Below, in pieces: positions 1-5,452 of a stretch of 5,452 nt of DNA. Position numbers and translations under genes: made by a program. Location: contig JAGQWV010000467.1 in the NCBI GenBank assembly GCA_020437045.1, forward strand, positions 1 through 5,452. The letters run 5' to 3'. Under the pieces are notes generated by a model. That model saw only the letters and a list, made by a program, of their open reading frames with translations. It was not told the DNA's origin and searched no databases. Position 1 is the stretch's first letter, and each line of letters opens with the position of its first letter. This stretch comes from Saprospiraceae bacterium (GTDB taxonomy: Bacteria > Bacteroidota > Bacteroidia > Chitinophagales > Saprospiraceae).

Positions 1-265
1 TCAGGATTTTTATAATAATTTGAATCATTCCCTGACCAAAGACCGGGCCTTGCGAAAAGCAAAATTGCAGTTTTTATCGCAAAGCCCGGAGGAACTATCA
101 AATCCTTTGTATTGGGCGGGGATGATTTTGGTGGGAGATATTTCTCCGGTAGAAATTCAATCATCTGCTTCAAATTCAATATTATTTTTCTTGGGTTTAG
201 GTATAGTTTCTGTGTTGTTGTTTATTTTCTATCGATATTATTTTAACTCTAAAATTCAAAGTTGA
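1..265 (+). CDS. CHAT-domain protein, C-terminal end with membrane helix (5' end outside window)
   Basis: The reading frame is open from the left edge (first full codon at 2-4) to TGA at 263-265, so only about 87 C-terminal residues are visible. The stretch QDFYNNL, then ALRKAKLQFL, then NPLYWAGMILVGD matches the closing helix and last strand of the CHAT fold, a caspase-like peptidase family (recognised by eye). The catalytic His and Cys lie upstream of the window and cannot be checked. After the CHAT end comes a short linker, one hydrophobic helix (about nt 179-240) and a short tail with Arg and Lys. In Bacteroidota, such proteins often have an N-terminal signal peptide and TPR repeats; if so here, the basic tail would be cytoplasmic and the CHAT domain periplasmic (inference). 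The TTG at 20 is not the real start, because the CHAT match runs through it. The gene converges on the barrel gene with a 10-bp overlap. Confidence 0.8.
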   Translation, partial: QDFYNNLNHSLTKDRALRKAKLQFLSQSPEELSNPLYWAGMILVGDISPVEIQSSASNSILFFLGLGIVSVLLFIFYRYYFNSKIQS

Positions 266-876
266 TTGAAGTAAATGACCGCACCCAGTCGAATTGCATT
301 TGAACGATATTGGAATGATTCAATGGCTTCATCCTCCCAATAATTATTATTGAGTTTTCCAAACGTCATGGTTGCATCCAGTGTGATGGCAATGGGTAAT
401 CGCAGGTGATACTTTGCCCCTAAACCAACGGTTCCTCCTATACCTCGCAGGTAGTACGTGCTGATAGTTTCATCAAAAAACCAATCCGAATCATCAACGG
501 ACTGACTACTCGAGAGAACCGAGATCGAGGCATTTGCATAGAATTTCAAGGGACTTAGCGTGGAGCCAAATGTGTATCGTGCCCCAAGCATGTACTCATT
601 TAACTGGAACGGAAGAAAAAATTCATCTTCCGGATTAATTCTGATAAAGGCGCCTTTTCCAAATAGTTCGATATTTTCATTGAATCCATATCCCAGCTGA
701 ATACCATAAGCTAAACCACGCTCCTGGGTCACGCCAAAGTCCTTGCATTGCCAGCCACCGGTGCCGACTCCCAGACCCACGGATATACCGCTACTTGTCG
801 ACCTCATCGTATAACTTTGAGAGTAAGACATAATAACACTTAAAAGGAAAATTGCTAACCAAATTAATTTTTTCAT
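256..876 (-). CDS. Exported outer-membrane beta-barrel protein (porin/OmpA-barrel-like), 206 aa
   Basis: Residues 1-19 form a classic signal peptide: Lys-Lys, a hydrophobic core, then SYS before Gln20 as the likely cleavage site, a common pattern in Bacteroidota. The mature part alternates glycine-rich and aromatic strands (GISVGLGVGTGGW near 30, GIQLGYGFNENIELFGKG near 58, YMLGARYTFG near 95, GLGAKYHL near 151, AIRLGAVIYF near 194). This suits a small barrel of about eight strands of the OMP_b-brl type. The last residue is Leu rather than the usual Phe, although the last strand is otherwise normal. No enzymatic motif is seen; the role could be structural, adhesive or sensory, and none can be assigned. 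The ATG at 876 gives a complete signal peptide, has no Shine-Dalgarno sequence, and lies 35 bp downstream of a promoter-like element shared with the phosphatase-kinase unit. The kinase gene ends 103 bp upstream with no terminator between, so read-through is also possible. Confidence 0.8.
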   Translation of the reverse strand: MKKLIWLAIFLLSVIMSYSQSYTMRSTSSGISVGLGVGTGGWQCKDFGVTQERGLAYGIQLGYGFNENIELFGKGAFIRINPEDEFFLPFQLNEYMLGARYTFGSTLSPLKFYANASISVLSSSQSVDDSDWFFDETISTYYLRGIGGTVGLGAKYHLRLPIAITLDATMTFGKLNNNYWEDEAIESFQYRSNAIRLGAVIYFNQL

Positions 877-911
877 GACCTAGAGTTTTTAATGTTTTTA
901 AATTGTTGATT

Positions 912-950
912 TACTATTGTATAGGTCGACATAAGTGATAGTCATCAAGA
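912..950 (-). promoter_or_regulatory. Bipartite promoter-like element upstream of the barrel gene
   Basis: Read on the - strand, TCTTGATGAC (950-941) is followed after 16 bases by CTATACAATAGTA (924-912). The first block could act as the upstream (-33/-35) element and TATACA as the -10 element, 19 bases apart. This spacing suits the wide promoters of Bacteroidota, although the -10 block does not match the usual TAnnTTTG. The same two blocks at the same spacing occur upstream of the phosphatase gene at 3827-3865, with an unrelated spacer, which is the main reason to believe it. An A-rich tract precedes it on the transcribed side. It could instead be a regulator's binding site or an alternative sigma-factor promoter. 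Confidence 0.5.
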
Positions 951-979
951 TTTTTGATTTTTTTTGAAAGCTGTGATAT

Positions 980-2986
980 TTATTGGAAGTAAAGGGTATG
1001 GTCGGTTTGTGTCCTGACTTCAAAAAGTTGCCCTCGAAGTATTTGCGCTGCTTCATTACGTTTTCCCACGATTCTAAATGTATTGGCTTTCAATAATATC
1101 CGCTCACCATTGGTGGCCTGTATAGATTGGATCTCTATCTCCAGAATGGCTTTGCTATAGTCTCTCAAAGATTTCGCGGCGGAAATTTTGGCAGTAGCTT
1201 TTGAGCCTTTTTGGATGACCACCTCCCCTTTGATCGTAATATCCTTCTGAATTGTGAATGCGACTCGAGATCCCGCGACGTGACTTTCAGAACTCACTGT
1301 TTCTTCCAGCATCAGGTTAACAACCGTTCCGCTTGGCATATAGCGATATACCTTTTTATGTTCATTGCTTGGTTTTTCCCGATTAGTTTCTCTGAGGTCA
1401 CTTTTTAAGGTATCCTCTCCGGTAGATTCTATTTTCTTAACAGAAGTCTCCTGGATGTCTTGAATATTTTTGGAGGTGGCATTTTCCGCGGCACTATCAG
1501 TAGCGACGTTGTTTGGGTCTATCTTGGGTATATCCTTCTTTATCGGAGCTTTGATTCTTAGTGGTTTATGAATTTTTTGGGTTTCCGGTAGCTTTATTTT
1601 GGTATTTAGATTCAATAGAAGATGGTTCTTTTTCATGTTTACCGTTTCTGACCAGCTGCATTGAAGGCTTTGTTCATAAGAGAATATAGCTTCCTGAAGT
1701 GCTCCAATTGTTTGCAGGCTGTCACCTTTGGTTTCCAGGGTTTTAGCCATCTGTCGAAGTAATGATATGGCTCCGGCATGGTCGGGGGCTATCTCTAGTA
1801 TTTTTTTGCAAAGGGTAAGTGCATCATCCTTTGTTGCCGACATCCAGATAGCCTGAAGGAAATGACTTTGGGCAATGGCAAAAAGTGAATCCACATTTGC
1901 ATGCTCCGGGAGGGTAATCTCAAATCTGGTGGCACGTTCGAAAGACGGCTCGTCCCGATCGGCTATCATATCTATGGATGTATTCTCAGGGTGAAATGAA
2001 ATACCACTTGCCACGGTAGTCCCATCGGTGCTAGCATCGAACGGCACCTCACTCTTTGGCATGATCAGCCAGATTGTGGTTAGGATTAAGATTATTAGAG
2101 TACTTGCAAGCGTTATGTTTCGCGAATTAAATTTACCTGAGGACGGAGCGTGGGTAATCGATTCCAATGGATCTTCGGCTTGGGTCAACCCGGCAATCGC
2201 AGTGCGAAAATCGATAGCCGAGTTAAAGCGATGACTGGACTCTTTCTCAAGTGATTTCATAATGGTCTTACTCCAGGCTACCGGTAGTTTGGCAATGGTA
2301 TTTATATCAATAGCTGAAGTGCTTACTTTTTGCTGAATGAGTTCAAACTCAGTATTAGAAGTATAGGGCAATTGTCTGCTGAGCATCTCATATAGTACGG
2401 TGCCTGTAGCGTAGATATCGGCTGCGGCTTCTCCTTCTTCACCCCTGATCTGTTCTGGTGCCATATATTGCAGTGTACCGATCATCATACCGGTGCGGGT
2501 AAATCGCTGAGAGCCAATGATTCGGGCGATTCCAAAATCCATGACCTTAACTATTCCGGAAGTAGTGATAATAATATTGCTCGGTTTAATGTCACGGTGG
2601 ATTACCTTGTGCCGGTGTGCATGTGCCAGACCATCAAGGATTTGTTTGGTGTATTCCAGGGCTTGCAGAGGACTAATTTTTTCTTCTGATGCCAGTATCT
2701 GGGCGAGTGTTTTCCCTTCTACATATTCCATTACCATGCAATAGGAGTCTTCAATAGACAAGAAATTGTACAGTGTTGCAAGGTTTGCATGATTAAGGTT
2801 AGCCAGCATACGAGCTTCGGCTCTAAATCGCTCAATCACCAATGGATCAGAAAGCAGGTGAGCATGTAATATCTTTATGGCCACCGGTCTTTGCAGGTTG
2901 ACGTCGGTACCTTTATAAACAGTACCCATACCACCTTCTCCGATTTTCTCTTCTATCTGATAATTGTGAATCATTTTATTGATCAT
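980..2986 (-). CDS. Membrane-spanning Hanks-type Ser/Thr protein kinase with C-terminal periplasmic region, 668 aa
   Basis: The N-terminal kinase domain (about 9-266) is complete. It has the glycine loop GEGGMG (16-21), Lys38 in VAIK, alpha-C Glu57, HRDIKPSN (130-137, catalytic Asp132), DFG (150-152), APE (176-178), Asp190 and Arg253, so it should be active and, as an RD kinase, regulated through its activation loop (Thr163, Thr165 and Thr171 are candidates). A helix at about 291-309 should span the inner membrane. Beyond it lie a helical, TPR-like region (about 365-450), a polar Lys/Glu/Thr-rich linker (about 465-545) and a beta-rich C-terminal domain (about 547-668) starting PSGTVVNLML. There are no PASTA repeats, so it differs from the PknB/Stk1 peptidoglycan sensors. 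The start could be ATG 2986 or Met5 at 2974, which has an AATAAA leader; both keep the kinase fold. It follows the phosphatase gene by 49 bp with no terminator, so the two are probably one transcript and would act as an antagonistic pair. Confidence 0.93.
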   Translation of the reverse strand: MINKMIHNYQIEEKIGEGGMGTVYKGTDVNLQRPVAIKILHAHLLSDPLVIERFRAEARMLANLNHANLATLYNFLSIEDSYCMVMEYVEGKTLAQILASEEKISPLQALEYTKQILDGLAHAHRHKVIHRDIKPSNIIITTSGIVKVMDFGIARIIGSQRFTRTGMMIGTLQYMAPEQIRGEEGEAAADIYATGTVLYEMLSRQLPYTSNTEFELIQQKVSTSAIDINTIAKLPVAWSKTIMKSLEKESSHRFNSAIDFRTAIAGLTQAEDPLESITHAPSSGKFNSRNITLASTLIILILTTIWLIMPKSEVPFDASTDGTTVASGISFHPENTSIDMIADRDEPSFERATRFEITLPEHANVDSLFAIAQSHFLQAIWMSATKDDALTLCKKILEIAPDHAGAISLLRQMAKTLETKGDSLQTIGALQEAIFSYEQSLQCSWSETVNMKKNHLLLNLNTKIKLPETQKIHKPLRIKAPIKKDIPKIDPNNVATDSAAENATSKNIQDIQETSVKKIESTGEDTLKSDLRETNREKPSNEHKKVYRYMPSGTVVNLMLEETVSSESHVAGSRVAFTIQKDITIKGEVVIQKGSKATAKISAAKSLRDYSKAILEIEIQSIQATNGERILLKANTFRIVGKRNEAAQILRGQLFEVRTQTDHTLYFQ

Positions 2987-3035
2987 GGCGCTTAAGATTT
3001 TAGTATTCTTTCAAATAAGGATCCTGATGAGTTTA

Positions 3036-3806
3036 TCAATGTGCTTCCAGAATGATGACCGAGATGTTATCATACCCTCCCCGGTGTTTGGCCAGAGCGA
3101 TCATGCTTTGCGCGGCCAGTGATAGAGGATTCATACTAACCAGTGCATTGATTTCTTTGTCATCGATGAGATCGTGTAAACCATCACTACAGATGAGGTA
3201 TCTGTCCTGTCGGCAAACCGGGGATTTGATTTCAAATTGAAATTCTACAGTTTGGTGGATGCCCATGGCTTTTGTCAGTACATGCAGTTGATTTTGCTTG
3301 GTAGATATCCCTTGAGCATCGAGGTCGGCTGCCAGGGTATGATCCGTACTCAATTGTTTGATCTGCTGATCATGACAGTGATAGATTCGACTGTCTCCTA
3401 CATGAGCCAGTAGCAATTTGTCTTCTACCAAAACCACCACTGAACAAGTGTTTCCCATGCCTTTGCAAGCCAGAAAGTCCTGGCTTTGCATCCAGATTTT
3501 TTCATTAGCTGCCTTAAAGGCATTCTTCAGACTTTCCTCAGGGCATCCCTGGTGTTGGTAGTATACCTCATTTATCGTTTCAACAGCCATTTCGCTCGCC
3601 ACTTCTCCAGCCAGGTGACCTCCCATCCCATCCGCAAGAATGGCAAGAATTCCTTTGCCTGAGTGACGATCATTTATATCAGGCATTATTAATTCCACGG
3701 CATCTTCATTGATCTGACGGATGCAACCCCGGTCTGTCATAGCAATGCCTTTTATAAGTACCTTCTTCTTATTCTTCCGGTTTCGTAAGCTTTTTAGATT
3801 CATCAT
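3036..3806 (-). CDS. PP2C-family (PPM) Ser/Thr protein phosphatase, 256 aa
   Basis: This is a single-domain, metal-dependent phosphatase of the bacterial Stp/PrpC/PstP type, which removes phosphate from Ser and Thr. The family motifs occur in order: TDRG (24-27) and RQINEDA (30-36), DGMGGH (59-64) with Gly67, GMGNT (116-120), HVGDSRIY (135-142), LSTDH (152-156), LTKAMG (177-182), CSDGL (206-210) and GGYDN (243-247). The metal-binding Asp residues (35, 59, 208, 246) are all present. There is no membrane segment; a basic stretch at 4-19 precedes the first strand, and the length is normal for the family, so it should be a cytosolic enzyme. The start is ATG 3806 or the adjacent ATG 3803; the leader is A-rich without a Shine-Dalgarno sequence. 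It is the first gene of the phosphatase-kinase unit, with a promoter-like element 20 bp upstream. The kinase and perhaps FHA-bound phosphoproteins are the likely substrates (inference). Confidence 0.95.
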   Translation of the reverse strand: MMNLKSLRNRKNKKKVLIKGIAMTDRGCIRQINEDAVELIMPDINDRHSGKGILAILADGMGGHLAGEVASEMAVETINEVYYQHQGCPEESLKNAFKAANEKIWMQSQDFLACKGMGNTCSVVVLVEDKLLLAHVGDSRIYHCHDQQIKQLSTDHTLAADLDAQGISTKQNQLHVLTKAMGIHQTVEFQFEIKSPVCRQDRYLICSDGLHDLIDDKEINALVSMNPLSLAAQSMIALAKHRGGYDNISVIILEAH

Positions 3807-3826
3807 CTGTGTTTTTTCAGTTTCTA

Positions 3827-3865
3827 TACTACTTCATAGGATTGATCACTGGGAGGTCATCAAGA
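3827..3865 (-). promoter_or_regulatory. Bipartite promoter-like element upstream of the phosphatase-kinase unit
   Basis: Read on the - strand, TCTTGATGAC (3865-3856) is followed after exactly 16 bases by CTATGAAGTAGTA (3839-3827). Compared with the element upstream of the barrel gene, the first block is identical over 10 of 10 bases, the second matches 10 of 13, and the 16-base spacer matches only about 3 of 16, as expected for two contact sites. It lies between the terminator of the FHA-protease gene and the phosphatase start, where a promoter is needed. A run of A residues (- strand) precedes it, like an UP-type tract. The -10 block is not the usual Bacteroidota TAnnTTTG, so a special sigma factor or an activator site is possible. 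Confidence 0.55.
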
Positions 3866-3881
3866 GAAAGTTTTTTTTAAT

Positions 3882-3921
3882 AAAAAAAGACCACCGGAAT
3901 CATTGCTGATCAACGGTGGTC
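3882..3921 (-). terminator. Intrinsic terminator of the FHA-protease gene
   Basis: On the - strand, GACCACCG (3921-3914) pairs perfectly with CGGTGGTC (3896-3889), followed by seven T residues (3888-3882). Within the 17-base loop a second short stem, ATCA with TGAT (3899-3902 and 3907-3910), closes a four-base loop, so the hairpin is longer than the outer stem alone. It begins 27 bp after the stop codon of the FHA-protease gene. On the + strand the hairpin is followed only by ACTTTAAAA, so it is directional. Confidence 0.88.
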
Positions 3922-3948
3922 ACTTTAAAAAGGGATTAAGATTGCAGT

Positions 3949-5452
3949 CTATAGTTCTAAAAGCTCCATGGCATATTTAATTGGGACGGCAAAGGATACG
4001 GTGTTTTCGTAGTCACTCTGTCCGGCGTAGTAGATACCGATGACTCTTCCATATTCGTCAAACAATGGGCCTCCACTATTGCCATGACCGGCAGAATTTA
4101 TACTAAGTTGGTAGGCATCACCAAACAATGATCGTTTTTGGGTAAGGCTATTGAAGCTGGTTGAACCCTTATGCACTGCTGAGATGATTCCCTGATTGAT
4201 CGATAGATTTGGTACTACTCTTACTTTGGTACGACTGTAAAAATCATTTCCGGTTTCATATTTTTCACCCATGGGCGTCAGGGCAGGATATCCCATGATC
4301 GTTACAGCTGTACCACTGGAAATCTCGTTGTAGTTGTCAAACATTTTCAGCGTAGTCAGTTTAGCACCGGCGTCAACTTTTAGCAAAGCCACATCGTGAC
4401 TGTCAGATACACGGGCTACTCGGGCGGGATGTCTGCCGGTCCGATTTGCAAAGATGACATCCTGATAGATCATCTTACCCTCAAAAAGCTTACCATCAGG
4501 CAGGGTGCCTATATAAGCTTCTCCGGCGATCCAGGTTCCAACCTGACCTTGGTTTACGGTGACATAGGTAGTATCCATGCTGACCATCAACTGACCATAT
4601 TGGTTTACCTCCAAGCCTGGGAAGGATCCTTCCGGAAAATGGTATGGGGCATTCCACGGTGCAGACACATGTTTATTCGTCATGATGAATCCATCTTCTG
4701 ACACCACAAATCCGCTACCACTTCCTTGTCCTCCCACGGGTTGAGAGTATCCCTGATAATCAAATGGTTCGATATAAGGTTCGTATGTGCCATCATCGGT
4801 TCGGATATAGCATGGATATACATACTGTTCATCACCAACCTCCACCAGTGTGTATCGATGATACATTTGTTTTCCCTGGACGTTTTCCAGTTTCCAACTA
4901 TTGTTGATATAGACCACGGCTTCCTTGTAGGCATTGGCGATTTCTGTGGTCGTCATGGTCGAAGGTCCGGCCGGTCGTTCAATAATTGTAGCTATCGTAT
5001 CTTTTGTAGCAGTGAGTGAATCCGGTTTAGTGGCATTGTCTCCGGTCCAGGAAATATTAGAGAATAAAATGATGGCTAGAAAGACTCCTGCTGCTACTGC
5101 AGTCATTACCTGGGTTGCTTTAGAATGGAAGAGATTGCCTGTTTTTGTTGAATTATTTGCCGTAGGTACCTCCGTGATTGTATTGATTTCCGTTGCTTTG
5201 GTAGCCTGTGCTGCCATGACCCGGGTTTCACTTAGTAGCACATCCGGCCGGGGAGATAAATCAAATTTGAATTCAGGACCGTTGTTGCCCAGTTGAATTT
5301 GATCACCGGGTACGAGCACCGCCATACCTTTTATTTTTTGACCATTTACCAATATTCCGTTCGTACTGTTTTCATCAATTACCTGATAGCGAAATGTTCC
5401 GTCGTTTAGAGCTTTAATAGTTGCATGATGACGACTCACCATATTGTCCGAA
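3949..5452 (-). CDS. FHA domain - membrane helix - trypsin/HtrA-like serine protease (N-terminus outside window)
   Basis: The frame runs off the right edge: codons for Ser-Asp-Asn precede the first visible Met (5442), completing the FHA signature SDNMVSRHHA, so that Met is internal and the true start lies beyond 5452. Numbering from it, the visible FHA part (1 to about 60) has SRHH (3-6), NSTNG (25-29) and NG (33-34). A Thr-rich linker follows (about 61-107), then a membrane helix (about 111-128). The protease domain (about 163-497) has GSGF (242-245), His258 in TNKHV, Asp350 in SDSHDVALL and Ser456 in GNSGGPLF: an intact triad of the S1C/Trypsin_2 type. No PDZ domain follows. The His-Asp spacing of 92 residues looks longer than in HtrA. 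The FHA domain should be cytoplasmic, binding phosphothreonine, and the protease periplasmic. The gene ends at TAG 3949 and has its own terminator, separating it from the phosphatase-kinase unit to which it seems functionally linked. Confidence 0.9.
   Translation of the reverse strand, partial: SDNMVSRHHATIKALNDGTFRYQVIDENSTNGILVNGQKIKGMAVLVPGDQIQLGNNGPEFKFDLSPRPDVLLSETRVMAAQATKATEINTITEVPTANNSTKTGNLFHSKATQVMTAVAAGVFLAIILFSNISWTGDNATKPDSLTATKDTIATIIERPAGPSTMTTTEIANAYKEAVVYINNSWKLENVQGKQMYHRYTLVEVGDEQYVYPCYIRTDDGTYEPYIEPFDYQGYSQPVGGQGSGSGFVVSEDGFIMTNKHVSAPWNAPYHFPEGSFPGLEVNQYGQLMVSMDTTYVTVNQGQVGTWIAGEAYIGTLPDGKLFEGKMIYQDVIFANRTGRHPARVARVSDSHDVALLKVDAGAKLTTLKMFDNYNEISSGTAVTIMGYPALTPMGEKYETGNDFYSRTKVRVVPNLSINQGIISAVHKGSTSFNSLTQKRSLFGDAYQLSINSAGHGNSGGPLFDEYGRVIGIYYAGQSDYENTVSFAVPIKYAMELLEL

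Noticed and set aside
20..265. A separate 81-residue protein starting at TTG 20
   Set aside because: The frame stays open to the left edge and the residues before it continue the CHAT helix, so this is the end of a longer gene.
951..970. Terminator after the kinase gene in the T/A-rich stretch
   Set aside because: There are A/T runs but no GC-containing inverted repeat, so termination there is not supported.
980..1348. PASTA repeats at the C-terminus of the kinase
   Set aside because: There are no repeated units of about 65 residues; it is a single beta-rich domain.
4680..4934. A - strand 84-residue frame inside the protease gene
   Set aside because: It overlaps the conserved protease frame out of phase and has no recognisable content.
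4934..5296. A + strand 120-residue frame, and other + strand frames such as 1211-1408, 2028-2234, 2468-2744, 3052-3240 and 4396-5019
   Set aside because: All lie opposite well-recognised - strand genes and show no domain; they are antisense shadows.
3949..5442. A complete protein starting at ATG 5442
   Set aside because: This Met lies inside the FHA signature SDNMVSRHHA, so the start is beyond the right edge.
1..5452. tRNA, CRISPR array, insertion sequence or phage genes
   Set aside because: No cloverleaf, spaced repeats, transposase or terminal inverted repeats were seen; the window is nearly filled by the five genes.

Overview
The window looks like a chromosomal segment from a member of the Bacteroidota (inference). 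The base composition leans to AT. None of the three visible start codons has a purine-rich Shine-Dalgarno sequence; leaders are A-rich instead. One gene encodes a small outer-membrane beta-barrel with a short, Gln-ended signal peptide. The left edge carries the end of a CHAT protein of a style common in that phylum. Finer placement is not possible from this sequence.

Layout from left to right: (1) the 3' end of a + strand gene for a CHAT-domain protein with a C-terminal membrane helix, cut by the left edge; (2) a - strand gene for a 206-aa exported beta-barrel protein, whose stop region overlaps that of the CHAT gene by 10 bp; (3) a - strand gene for a 668-aa membrane-spanning Hanks-type Ser/Thr kinase; (4) a - strand gene for a 256-aa PP2C-type phosphatase, 49 bp upstream of the kinase in transcription order; (5) an intrinsic terminator; (6) a - strand gene, cut by the right edge, encoding an FHA domain, a membrane helix and a trypsin/HtrA-like serine protease. 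Transcription of the - strand genes runs from right to left: FHA-protease, terminator, phosphatase, kinase, barrel protein.

The genes read as a phospho-signalling cassette. The kinase (writer), PP2C phosphatase (eraser) and FHA domain (phosphothreonine reader) would all act on the cytoplasmic side. The kinase and the FHA protein each have one membrane helix that would put their C-terminal parts in the periplasm: a helical plus beta-rich region in the kinase, and a protease with an intact catalytic triad in the FHA protein. This is a plausible route for passing a phosphorylation state across the inner membrane to a periplasmic protease, but nothing in the sequence proves the partners interact.

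The least expected signal is a bipartite promoter-like element found twice, in front of the phosphatase-kinase unit and in front of the barrel gene. Each copy is TCTTGATGAC, exactly 16 unconserved bases, then CTAT--A-TAGTA. It suggests the barrel gene is co-regulated with the kinase unit.
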